Of a DNA stretch of 37,489 nt, positions 24,626-32,520 are shown piece by piece. The DNA comes from Deltaproteobacteria bacterium. GTDB lineage: Bacteria > Myxococcota > Myxococcia > Myxococcales > SZAS-1. Under the pieces are notes generated by a model. That model searched no databases. It was not told the DNA's origin and saw only the letters and a list, made by a program, of their open reading frames with translations. Position 1 is the first letter of the stretch, and the number at the start of each line of letters is the position of its first letter. The stretch is from NCBI GenBank assembly GCA_018266075.1, contig JAFEBB010000071.1:1-37489 (forward strand), given 5' to 3'. The translations under genes and the position numbers were made by a program.

Positions 24626-26005
24626 ATGAGCGTGCCCGAGAACCTCGCAGTCCCGCCGCGCGAGCCAGCGCCCGAGCTGCCGCCCGCGGCCCCGCTTCCG
24701 CCGCCGGCGCCGCGTGGGCCCAAGGCCTGGTACGCGGGCCTCTCGCGCGAGGCGCGCTGGATCTTCTGGGCCACGGTGGTGGGCGGCATCTGGCGGCTCA
24801 TCTTCGTCGCCTTCATCCACCAGCCGTGGAAGTACGACTACAGCGACATGCACAACTACCTTCAGGCCGCGCGCGACTACGCGGATCTGAAGAAGGCCAC
24901 CGACACCGGCGACTGGTACTACCCGAGCGGCACCGGCAGCCACATCGGCTTCTGGTTGCTGATCTTCGGTCCGAAGAACGGCGAGGTCGCGGCGGCGCTC
25001 GTGCAGGCGCTGATGGCCACCGCGTGCATCCCGCTCACGTTCATCGCCGGCAAGCGCTTCTTCGACACGCGCGTCGCTGCGTGGGGCGCGCTCGCGTGGA
25101 GCCTGCACTACATGCCCATGGGCTTCGCGGGCCTGTTCATGTCGGAGACGTACTTGAACTTCGGCCTCGCGCTCGCGCTGGCCGCGTTCGATCCCACGAA
25201 GCTCAAGGGTTCGTTCTGGGGCGGCTTCGCGCTCGGCTACGCCACGTGGGCCAAGAGCCAGGCGCTGCTGCTCGCGCCACTCTGGGCCGCGTTGATGATC
25301 TGGCGGCACCGCCGCTGGAAGGAGGCGATCGCCGTCTGCGTGGGCGTGACGCTGTGGGTGATTCCGATCTCGATCGTCGCGTCGATCAAGAGCGGCGTGC
25401 CGAGCATGGTCAGCTCGAACGGCGGACAGACCTTCGCGCTCGGCCAGTGCCCCATTCGCTCGATCATCTTCGAAGATCCGATCGGCCATGGACGCGTGGC
25501 CTGGGCAGCGCCGGACCTGGCCCAGCGTGCGGGCCGCGGCGAGCTTGAGGCCTCGTGGGAAGAGGCCAAGTTCGACGTGCCCTTCAACAACTCGCGCTAC
25601 TACATGAAGGTCGGCCTGGGCTGCATTCGCCGCTGGCCGTTGAACGCGGTGCGCACCTTCATCTTCCACGTCGCGGACACGTTCTCGGGCTTACCCTGGA
25701 CGAACGTCGTGCCCTGGCCGATCTCGCACGACCTGTTCGCGCCGTTCGCCGCCTGGTCGAACTGGATTCTCTCGTACCTGATCGCGCCGTTCGCGTTCTA
25801 CGCGTGGTGGAAGCAGCGCCGCGAGGACGGCGTGTGGCTCGCGTTCGGGCTTCCGTTCGCGTCCTGCTTGTTCACGGCGATCATGTTCCACGGCGACCCG
25901 CGCTTCCGCGAGCCGTACGACTTCATGTTCTTCCTCGCCGGCGTGCAGGGCTGGTTCATCTGGCGTGCGCGCCGCGCTTCCAAACCTGCACCGAACCCTG
26001 CGTGA
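24626..26005 (+). CDS. GT-C-type membrane glycosyltransferase (GT39/ArnT-like)
   Basis: 459 residues. A Pro-rich cytoplasmic N-terminus (about residues 9-33) precedes about ten membrane helices. The first outside loop carries WKYDYSDMHNYLQAARDY, the acidic-aromatic catalytic-loop pattern of GT-C enzymes using lipid-linked sugar donors. Another hallmark is GDPRFREPYDFMFFL near the end (residues 423-437), the 'R-(Y/F)..P' motif of ArnT/PMT-like proteins. It probably transfers a sugar from a polyprenyl-phosphate donor at the periplasmic face. Acceptor unknown. No clear ribosome site: TACTCC lies 10 bases before the ATG. It converges with the GT22-like gene, overlapping it by 50 bases at the 3' ends. 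Confidence 0.75.
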   Translation: MSVPENLAVPPREPAPELPPAAPLPPPAPRGPKAWYAGLSREARWIFWATVVGGIWRLIFVAFIHQPWKYDYSDMHNYLQAARDYADLKKATDTGDWYYPSGTGSHIGFWLLIFGPKNGEVAAALVQALMATACIPLTFIAGKRFFDTRVAAWGALAWSLHYMPMGFAGLFMSETYLNFGLALALAAFDPTKLKGSFWGGFALGYATWAKSQALLLAPLWAALMIWRHRRWKEAIAVCVGVTLWVIPISIVASIKSGVPSMVSSNGGQTFALGQCPIRSIIFEDPIGHGRVAWAAPDLAQRAGRGELEASWEEAKFDVPFNNSRYYMKVGLGCIRRWPLNAVRTFIFHVADTFSGLPWTNVVPWPISHDLFAPFAAWSNWILSYLIAPFAFYAWWKQRREDGVWLAFGLPFASCLFTAIMFHGDPRFREPYDFMFFLAGVQGWFIWRARRASKPAPNPA

Positions 26006-27341
26006 GCCAGAGCGCGTAGCCCGCGGACGAGAGCGCCTCCAGGGCTGACGCTTCGGGCTTCAGCATCACGTGCGAGTAGTGGCCCGCGGCGAGCTTCTCG
26101 CCGAGCCTTGGACCGGGGCCGTCCTGGTCGAGCGGGACGTCGCGACGCAGGTGGAAGCGGCCGCCGTCGGAGTAGTTGCCGCCCTGCCACACCAGCACCG
26201 ACGCCAGCTCGCGGTCGCCGCCGACGAGATCTTCGGCGTCGAGCAGATCGCGGTCGAGCTGCACCGTCCACTGCAGCGCCGGTGAGAGGATCGACATCGC
26301 CGCCCACGCGAGCGCCAGTCCGACGGTTCGTCGCGGCCGATTCGCGCACCAGCCCTCGAGCGTCGCAAAGAACGGTCCAATCGCAATCGCCACGCCGAGC
26401 GGAATCAGCGGCAGCACGAAGCGCGCTTCCTTGTGCGCGCTGACCTCGAGCGTCGCGAGATAGAAGAACCACGCGCCCGCGAGCACATCGAAACGCTTCA
26501 GGCCGCGGACGAACCAGGGCAACAGCACCAGCGGCATCATTCCGCCGAGCGGCAGCACGTACCACCACCACGGCTCCGAGCCGAACGCCTGGGCCACCGG
26601 TCCGCCGGGCCGGTTGAACGCGAGGTACGCGCGCAGCGAATGCAGAAACGCGCCCCAGGTGAGCTGGTCGAGCACGCCCAGCGCGACGACCATCAGCGAG
26701 CCCCCGAGCGCCATTCCCCCAATCGACCGCCAGCGCCGCGCGAGGAGCAGCCCCACTCCCAGCGGCGCGACAAAGACCAGCGATGGATAGCGCAGCACCA
26801 CCGCGAGCCCCGCAAGCAGTCCCACGAGCAGGCCGGACTTGAAGTCGCCGTCGTCGCGCGCACGGAGCGTGAAGAAGATCGCCCAGAGCAACGGCGGCAT
26901 GGCGAGCGCGTCGGAGAGCGTGCGCGGCGCGTAGAGCACGTACGCGCCCCAGGTGCCCACGAGCAGCACTGCGAGCGCAGCAGGTCCCTTTCCATCGCGC
27001 CGCTCGACGATGCGGTACAGCCCGAGCATCCCCCAGCCGTGCCAGATTGCGCCGAGCAGCCAGAGCAGATCCATCGCGATCCGCGGGCTCTCGACATGCA
27101 GCGCGTGCAGCCCTCGCAGCAGCAGCGCGATGAGGCCCGGCGCGAACCAGTTGCGAATGCCGTCGCGCCACTCCCATGCGACTTCGCCGTAGCCGTACAC
27201 CGAGCGAAACGCCGGCTCCAGGTACTGGAAGATCTCGTCCGGGTGCGTGCGCCCTCGAAGCAGGACCACCAGCGCCAGCGCGAACACGCCCGTGGCGATG
27301 GCCAGGAGGCGCGGGGGCAGCTGGGACCAGGACGAGCTCAC
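25956..27341 (-). CDS. GT22-like (ALG9/PIG-B type) mannosyltransferase family membrane protein
   Basis: 461 residues from GTG 27341. The first loop is RTHPDEIFQYLEPAFRSVYG, with the H-P-D-E motif of the GT22 family in the first extracytoplasmic loop, and EVAWEWRDGIRNW follows. The later HKEARFVLPLIPLGV matches the family's 'HKE.RF..P..P' motif. About ten membrane helices are visible. Family enzymes transfer mannose from dolichyl or polyprenyl phosphate; in bacteria the donor is inferred to be polyprenyl-phosphate-linked. It is convergent with the ArnT-like gene (50-base overlap), so the two may act on the same envelope glycan. The C-terminal ~100 residues are soluble. Confidence 0.8.
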   Translation of the reverse strand: MSSSWSQLPPRLLAIATGVFALALVVLLRGRTHPDEIFQYLEPAFRSVYGYGEVAWEWRDGIRNWFAPGLIALLLRGLHALHVESPRIAMDLLWLLGAIWHGWGMLGLYRIVERRDGKGPAALAVLLVGTWGAYVLYAPRTLSDALAMPPLLWAIFFTLRARDDGDFKSGLLVGLLAGLAVVLRYPSLVFVAPLGVGLLLARRWRSIGGMALGGSLMVVALGVLDQLTWGAFLHSLRAYLAFNRPGGPVAQAFGSEPWWWYVLPLGGMMPLVLLPWFVRGLKRFDVLAGAWFFYLATLEVSAHKEARFVLPLIPLGVAIAIGPFFATLEGWCANRPRRTVGLALAWAAMSILSPALQWTVQLDRDLLDAEDLVGGDRELASVLVWQGGNYSDGGRFHLRRDVPLDQDGPGPRLGEKLAAGHYSHVMLKPEASALEALSSAGYALWLTQGSVQVWKRGAHAR

Positions 27342-27421
27342 GACGCGCCATCATGCCTCGTGATCGCGCGGACGACGCCCCAAAGCGATCGATCGACGCG
27401 CTTTCCCTCGAAGTGCCGCGC

Positions 27422-27437
27422 TGGCACGCGCCTGGCA
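27422..27437 (+). promoter_or_regulatory. Candidate sigma-54 promoter
   Basis: CTGGCACG then CGCC then TGGCA matches the -24/-12 consensus YTGGCACG-N4-TTGCW with one mismatch (TGGC for TTGC). It keeps the GG-N10-GC spacing. It lies 48 bases before the ATG of the small secreted protein at 27485, a normal distance. Sigma-54 promoters are frequent in myxobacteria. Confidence 0.4.
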
Positions 27438-27484
27438 CTGGGCCCTGGCGCCGCGCATGGAGCGCGATTCACAAGGGGGGACGC

Positions 27485-27715
27485 ATGCACACGTGGATGA
27501 AGCTGGCGGTGATGTTGGTGTTGGTGGGCACGAGCGCAGTCGCGAGCGCGAAGGGTGCGAGCAAGGGTGTGCGCATCAAGAACGGCGACCGCTACGACAA
27601 GAGCAAGGACTTCTCGCTGCACTTCGATCAGGAGATCCGCGCCCAGCGCGGCCACCCGACCGATGCCGACGATGCCCGGCCCACGCGCCACAAGCGCGTC
27701 CGAAGCACGCGTTGA
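27485..27715 (+). CDS. Small secreted basic protein
   Basis: 76 residues from ATG 27485, with GGGGGG 4 bases upstream, a strong ribosome site. Residues 1-22 form a Sec signal peptide (LAVMLVLVGTSAVASA, cleavage after ASA). The ~54-residue mature part is charged: KGASKGVRIKNGDRYDKSKD, then a helix-like LHFDQEIRAQRG and a His/Arg-rich end. No family is recognised. A sigma-54-like promoter lies upstream and a stem-loop terminator follows, so it is likely a monocistronic, regulated gene. It is divergent from the GT22-like gene. Confidence 0.65.
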   Translation: MHTWMKLAVMLVLVGTSAVASAKGASKGVRIKNGDRYDKSKDFSLHFDQEIRAQRGHPTDADDARPTRHKRVRSTR

Positions 27716-27734
27716 ACCAAGGGATGTGAACGAT

Positions 27735-27775
27735 CGCGCGCCGACCGGGTCACGGCTCAGGGACCCGGCGCGCGC
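27735..27775 (+). terminator. GC-rich stem-loop after the small secreted gene
   Basis: GCGCGCCG(AC)CGGGTC-type bases pair with GACCCGGCGCGCGC around an ~11-base loop, followed by TTTC. It lies 20 bases after the stop at 27715 and is a plausible factor-independent terminator. Confidence 0.5.
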
Positions 27776-27838
27776 TTTCGACCACCGCCGGAGTCGTTGG
27801 TACACTTGAACCAGGGCCACCTGAAACCGAGCAGAGCC

Positions 27839-29224
27839 ATGCGTCGCTTCGCCCCGAGCCTGTTGGCCGTCACCTCGCTTGCCCTCGCGGGCTGCGAGGC
27901 GATCGTGAATCCCAAAGTCGATGGCTCCAGCAGCACCACGGCTGCCAACGCCACGGGCGGAAGCGGATCGACGTCCGCGGCCGCATCGACAGGCACCGAG
28001 ACCTCCGGCAGCAGCGGCGCCGCGAGCACCAGCACCTCCAACACCGGCAGCACCGGCACGGTCGCGACGGCCGGCAGCAGCGGGACGGTCGCGGCGGCCG
28101 GCAGCAGCGGGACGGTCGCGACGGCCGGCAGCAGCGGGACGTCGACCGCGGCCAGCGCCTCGACGGGCACCAACGCGACGAGCAGCAACTCCTCGAGCGC
28201 CAGCAGCGGCTCGTCGGGCACCACCGCGACCACGGCCACCACGCTCGGCACGAACGCCACCGGCACCACCGGCACCACCGCGACGACGTCCACGACCGGC
28301 ACCACGGGCGTGACCGGCACCACGGGCACGTCTGGGGTGAGCTGCGGCGTGTTGGTGCAGGGCCAGCTCTACGTCGACGCCAACTACACCGGCTCGACGC
28401 GGACCGGCAGCCAGGCTTGCCCGTATCGCACCATCACCGCCGCGCTGAACAGCATCACCGCGAGCACCACGCCGACGACGGTGCATGTGCAGCCCGGTAC
28501 ATACAACGCGGCGCTGGGCGAGAATTTTCCGCTCACGATCAGCGGCAACACCACCGTGCTCGGCGAGAACTCAGGCACTCGCCTGGGGATCACCATCGAC
28601 GGCGCAGGCTCGGGGAACGTCGGCAACCAGAGCTACACGTACACCATCGACCTGCGCGGCACGCTCCAGTACGTGCAGGTGCTGGACTCGAACCAGAGCG
28701 GCGGCGGCCCCGACTTCATCGTCATCGCGAAGCAGGCCAACCCGCACCTCTCGCTGGTGACCATCGACGGTACCAACTCCAACCTCGCCGCCGTACTCGT
28801 CACCTCGACGTCGCTCACCCAGACCGACCAGGCCGTCGTCACCATCGATCAGCAGTCGGAGATCTCGAGGTCGAACGGCGACGGCATCCTGGTTCAGCCA
28901 GGCCAGAACAGCGCGCCCAAGTTGATCATGAGCGGCACCAACGTGCACGACAACGGCGCGAGCGGCGTGGAGGTTCGTGCGCCTGCTGGCCTCAACGTGC
29001 CCAACGTGGCCCTCAACGGCCAGGGCGCGAACAACCGCTTCGTGTGCAACGCCGAGTACGGTGTGCGGAGCCAGGTGTCGAGCATCAACGCCGAGTACAA
29101 CATCTGGATGAACCCGACGCCGACGTCCGGCCAAGCGCCCGCGGACGTGAACGACCCCTCCCTCGTGGACACCGCGAACGCGGTCAACGGCGGCCTGATC
29201 GCCTGCCTGGGCCAGACGGGCTGA
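27839..29224 (+). CDS. DUF1565-type beta-helix lipoprotein
   Basis: 461 residues from ATG 27839 (an in-frame GTG/ATG-type start at 27797 is not supported). The signal SLLAVTSLALAGC gives a lipobox Cys19. About 150 residues of Ser/Thr/Ala/Gly tether follow, including a 27-base tandem repeat. The body starts QLYVDANYTGSTRTGSQACP then YRTITAAL, and VHVQPGTYNAALGENFPLTI: the DUF1565 pattern of proteins that begin a right-handed beta-helix. Later strands such as VTIDGTNSNLAAVLVT fit helix turns. Such proteins are surface or periplasmic and often bind polysaccharide; the ligand is unknown. Confidence 0.75.
   Translation: MRRFAPSLLAVTSLALAGCEAIVNPKVDGSSSTTAANATGGSGSTSAAASTGTETSGSSGAASTSTSNTGSTGTVATAGSSGTVAAAGSSGTVATAGSSGTSTAASASTGTNATSSNSSSASSGSSGTTATTATTLGTNATGTTGTTATTSTTGTTGVTGTTGTSGVSCGVLVQGQLYVDANYTGSTRTGSQACPYRTITAALNSITASTTPTTVHVQPGTYNAALGENFPLTISGNTTVLGENSGTRLGITIDGAGSGNVGNQSYTYTIDLRGTLQYVQVLDSNQSGGGPDFIVIAKQANPHLSLVTIDGTNSNLAAVLVTSTSLTQTDQAVVTIDQQSEISRSNGDGILVQPGQNSAPKLIMSGTNVHDNGASGVEVRAPAGLNVPNVALNGQGANNRFVCNAEYGVRSQVSSINAEYNIWMNPTPTSGQAPADVNDPSLVDTANAVNGGLIACLGQTG
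28059..28139 (+). repeat. 27-bp tandem repeat, three copies
   Basis: ACGGTCGCG(A/G)CGGCCGGCAGCAGCGGG three times in a row, with a single base difference in the middle copy. It encodes T-V-A-(T/A)-A-G-S-S-G within the lipoprotein tether. The near identity suggests recent expansion. Confidence 0.8.
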
Positions 29225-29329
29225 CCTCCGGCCAGTCGAGTGCGCGCTGGGCGAGTCGAGGCTTGATCCGGACGCGGCTGCGGTCCAACGTGCCCAAGGT
29301 GTCGGCGAGAGCCGCTGCCAGGAGTTCTC

Positions 29330-30811
29330 GTGAGCGCCGCAACGCACGTCCGGGTGGCCATCGCCGGGAGCGGCTTCTCCGGGCTGGGCATGGCCATTCG
29401 CCTGAAGCAGGAAGGCGTGCACGACTTCCTCATCTTCGAGCGCGCGAACGACCTGGGCGGCACCTGGCGCGACAACACCTATCCCGGCTGCGCGTGCGAC
29501 GTGCCCTCGCACCTCTACTCGTTCTCGTTCGCTCCCAACCCGGACTGGACGCGCGCCTTCTCCCGCCAGCCGGAGATCCTGGCGTACCTGCGCACCTGCG
29601 CCGAGCGCTTCGGCGTGATGCCGCACCTTCGCTTCGGCCACGAGGTGCAGCACAGCGCCTGGGACGAAGCGAACCAGCGCTGGCGCATCACCACCTCGCA
29701 GGGCGAGTTCACCGCGGACGTGCTCGTGGCGGGGATGGGGCCGCTCAGCGAGCCGCGCTTGCCGAGCGTGCCCGGGCTGGAGAGGTTTCGAGGACCCACG
29801 TTCCACTCGGCGCGCTGGGACACGAGCTTCGATCCTTCGGGCAAGCGCGTGGCCGTGGTGGGCACGGGCGCCTCGGCGATCCAGTTCGTGCCCGCCATTC
29901 AGCCGCAGGTGGCGAAGCTGCTCCTCTTCCAGCGCACGCCGCCGTGGATTGTCCCGCGCCGCGATCGGACCATCACGTCATTCGAGCGCTGGCTGTTCCG
30001 ACATGTGCCTGGCCTGCAGCGCGCGATCCGCGCGACGCTCTTCACGCTCCGCGAGCTCCTGGTCTTCGGCTTCATGCGCCCGAAGACGATGCGCCTTCTC
30101 CAGAAGATCGCGCTGCGCTACTTGCAGAAGTCGATCCCCGATCCCGCCCTGCGCGCGCGATTGACGCCGCCGTACACCATGGGCTGCAAGCGCGTGCTCA
30201 TCTCCAGCGACTACCTGCCCGCGCTCAACCAGCCGAACGTCGAGGTGCTCAGCGCGAGCTTGAGCGAAGTTCGGGAGCGCTCGGTCATCGCGAGCGACGG
30301 CACCGAGCGCGAGGTGGACGCGGTCATCTTCGGCACGGGCTTTCACGTGACCGATCCGCCGCTCGCGCCGCACGTGCGCGGCCGCGACGGCCGGACGCTG
30401 GCCGAGCACTGGCAAAAGAGCCCCAAGGCGCACGTGGGCACCACGGTGAGCGGCTTTCCGAACCTGTTCCTGCTGCTCGGGCCGAACACGGGCCTGGGCC
30501 ACAACTCGGTGGTGCTCATGGCCGAGGCGCAGATCGAGCACGTGCTCGGCGCGTTGAGGCACATGCAGCGCGCAGGCGTCACCACCGTCGAGCCGCGGCC
30601 GGAGGCGCAGGCGCAATTCATCGCCGAGACCGACGCGCTGCTCGCGCCGACGGTTTGGAACGCCGGCGGCTGCTCGAGCTGGTACCTCGACGAGACCGGC
30701 CGCAACTCGACCATCTGGCCGGGCTTCATCACCGCGTTCCAGCGACGCGTGGAGCGCTTCCGTCCCGAGGAGTACCTGCTCGACAAGCGCGCGGAGCCAA
30801 CCGGTGTTTGA
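29330..30811 (+). CDS. Baeyer-Villiger-type flavin monooxygenase
   Basis: 493 residues from GTG 29330, with CAGGAG 5 bases upstream. FAD-binding GSGFSG is at 13-18 and LGGTWRDNTYPGCACDVPSH at 42-61 is the classic FAD/BVMO segment. The Baeyer-Villiger fingerprint is FRGPTFHSARWD at 153-164 (F-x-G-x-x-x-H-x-x-x-W-D). The NADPH Rossmann motif is VVGTGASA. A late IFGTGFHVTDP is the third conserved block. It inserts an oxygen next to a ketone carbonyl, using NADPH and O2, to give esters or lactones. The esterase gene overlaps its 3' end by 8 bases, so the two are translationally coupled. Confidence 0.85.
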   Translation: MSAATHVRVAIAGSGFSGLGMAIRLKQEGVHDFLIFERANDLGGTWRDNTYPGCACDVPSHLYSFSFAPNPDWTRAFSRQPEILAYLRTCAERFGVMPHLRFGHEVQHSAWDEANQRWRITTSQGEFTADVLVAGMGPLSEPRLPSVPGLERFRGPTFHSARWDTSFDPSGKRVAVVGTGASAIQFVPAIQPQVAKLLLFQRTPPWIVPRRDRTITSFERWLFRHVPGLQRAIRATLFTLRELLVFGFMRPKTMRLLQKIALRYLQKSIPDPALRARLTPPYTMGCKRVLISSDYLPALNQPNVEVLSASLSEVRERSVIASDGTEREVDAVIFGTGFHVTDPPLAPHVRGRDGRTLAEHWQKSPKAHVGTTVSGFPNLFLLLGPNTGLGHNSVVLMAEAQIEHVLGALRHMQRAGVTTVEPRPEAQAQFIAETDALLAPTVWNAGGCSSWYLDETGRNSTIWPGFITAFQRRVERFRPEEYLLDKRAEPTGV

Positions 30812-31901
30812 TCGACTCCAGAAGTTGCTCGACGTCGGCGAGTCGCGCGGCGCGCAACTGCTCACGGCGTTGCCCCGGAGCGTCCAGCGCGCGCTGTCGC
30901 TCCAGGCGCCGATTCGAATCGACGGCCAGGAGCTCGAGCCAGACCTGCAGCTCGTGCTCGCGGTTCGCAAGCTCCTGGGCTCGCCCGCGCTGAGCGCCCA
31001 GTCTCCGCCCGAGGCGCGCGGACGCTACGCCCGGGACATGCGGCTGCATCGCGGGCCGCCGATTGACGTCGGTCCGGTGCGCGAGCTCGTGGTCGAGGGC
31101 CTGCGCGCGCGGCACTACGCGCCGCTCGAACCTGGGCTGCGGCCGCTGCTGCTCTACTTCCACGGCGGCGGCTTCGTGGTGGGCGATCTCGACACGCACG
31201 ACGTGCCCTGTCGGCTGCTCTGTCGCGAGGCCGGCGTGCACGTGCTCTCGGTGGCCTATCGGCTCGCGCCGGAGCGGCCCTTCCCCGCCGCCATCGACGA
31301 TGCCCGCGCGGCGCTGCGCTGGGCCTTCGCGCACGCGCGCGAGCTCGGGGCATCGGAGCAGGTGGCCGTGGCGGGCGACAGCGCGGGCGCGAATCTGACA
31401 GCAGTCGTCTCGCAGCTCGCCGTGCGCGACGACGAGCCGGCGCCGTGCCTTCAGGTGCTCCTCTATCCGCCGACGGATCGCTCGCAGCCGCACCGCTCGC
31501 TCGAGCTCTTTGCGAACGGTTTTCTGCTCACGCGCGCCGACATCGATTGGTACCAGGCGCAAAACACCGGCCACATTCCGGACGCCGCGCGCGATCCACG
31601 CGTCTCGCCGCTGCTCGCGAAGGATCTGTCGGGGCTGCCTCCGGCGATCATCGCCGTCGCGGGCTTCGATCCGCTTCGCGATGAAGGCATCGCCTACGCC
31701 GAGGCGCTCGCGCGCGGAGGCACACCGTGCGAGCTGCTCCGGTTCTCCGGGCAGGTGCACGGCTTCGTGAACCTGGTGGGCGTGGCGCCGTCCGCGCGCG
31801 CGGCCGTCGTCGAGGTGGCGCAGCGGATCCGCGCCACGCTCGACGCCGAATCTAGAAGTGCACCGCCGCGCCCAGCCGCCACTGAATCCCCGACAGGTTG
31901 A
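30804..31901 (+). CDS. HSL-family alpha/beta hydrolase (esterase)
   Basis: 365 residues from GTG 30804. The oxyanion motif is HGGG at 120-123, the nucleophile elbow is GDSAG at 191-195 (Ser193), the acid is Asp289 (GFDPLRDEG) and the His is 319 (VHGFVN): a complete catalytic triad of the hormone-sensitive-lipase type. A cap region lies at 1-95. It hydrolyses short- to medium-chain esters. Coupling to the Baeyer-Villiger monooxygenase is known from ketone-degrading bacteria and would split its ester product into alcohol and acid. Its 3' end overlaps the convergent beta-barrel gene by 50 bases. Confidence 0.85.
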   Translation: MFDRLQKLLDVGESRGAQLLTALPRSVQRALSLQAPIRIDGQELEPDLQLVLAVRKLLGSPALSAQSPPEARGRYARDMRLHRGPPIDVGPVRELVVEGLRARHYAPLEPGLRPLLLYFHGGGFVVGDLDTHDVPCRLLCREAGVHVLSVAYRLAPERPFPAAIDDARAALRWAFAHARELGASEQVAVAGDSAGANLTAVVSQLAVRDDEPAPCLQVLLYPPTDRSQPHRSLELFANGFLLTRADIDWYQAQNTGHIPDAARDPRVSPLLAKDLSGLPPAIIAVAGFDPLRDEGIAYAEALARGGTPCELLRFSGQVHGFVNLVGVAPSARAAVVEVAQRIRATLDAESRSAPPRPAATESPTG

Positions 31902-32520
31902 TGCCGCCCACGTTCACAGCTGCAAACGCGACGGGCGTCGGCTTGGCGCTGCCGTCGTCGGGCTTCAGGGTGTCGAAGCTGGCAGCGGCAAAGCGCAGCG
32001 CATAGCCCACCTCGAGGTTGAAGCCGAGCGACGCGCGCTCCCAGGTCACGGCGATCACCTCGGCGCCGACCGAGGCTTCCACACCACCCGTGTGCGTCGT
32101 CTGCTGCAGGTGGAGCGAGTTGTCCGTCGTCCAGAGCTCGAGGTGATCGAAGTCGAAGAGCCCCACCGCGCGGCCGTACACGAGGAACGGTCCACGCAGC
32201 GGCTGCCGGTAGATGAGCCCGAGCTGAAGCGTGCGCACCGTCAGCGAGGTCTGCCACGTCTCGAACGTGCTCCCGCCCTCGCCGTTTCCCTGGAAGCCCG
32301 CGCTGATCTCGATCCGCCGCTGCATCCAGCCGGGCGCGAAGTTGGCGCGCAGGTTCGCGGCCGCGAGCGCATCGTTGCCTCCGACGAGATCAAACGAGGG
32401 ATCGGTCACGTACGCCGCGCCGGCGCTCGCGTCGACCTCCCAGCGGCTCAGGTTGTTTTCGGCGCGCGCCGTCGAGCCGAGCGCCACCATCGTCAACGCG
32501 ACAAGGATCGTGGTCTTCAT
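31852..32520 (-). CDS. Outer-membrane beta-barrel protein
   Basis: 222 residues from ATG 32520. A Sec signal peptide (ILVALTMVALGSTARA) precedes a mature part of alternating polar/hydrophobic strands: RWEVDASAGAAYVTD, RRIEISAGFQG, TLQLGLIYRQPL, FLVYGRAVGLFDFDH, GGVEASVGAEVIAVTW, GFNLEVGYALRF. The last residues GIQWRLGAAVHF end in the C-terminal Phe recognised by BAM-type machinery. No family name is certain. Its ATG overlaps the stop of the propeller gene at 32517 (ATGA), so it is the last member of a coupled three-gene operon and is likely the barrel partner of the two lipoproteins. Confidence 0.75.
   Translation of the reverse strand: MKTTILVALTMVALGSTARAENNLSRWEVDASAGAAYVTDPSFDLVGGNDALAAANLRANFAPGWMQRRIEISAGFQGNGEGGSTFETWQTSLTVRTLQLGLIYRQPLRGPFLVYGRAVGLFDFDHLELWTTDNSLHLQQTTHTGGVEASVGAEVIAVTWERASLGFNLEVGYALRFAAASFDTLKPDDGSAKPTPVAFAAVNVGGINLSGIQWRLGAAVHF

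Noticed and set aside
28417-30993. Plus-strand frame of 858 codons over the DUF1565 lipoprotein and BVMO
   Set aside because: Same strand but shifted frame; the in-frame genes have clear motifs and this one has none.
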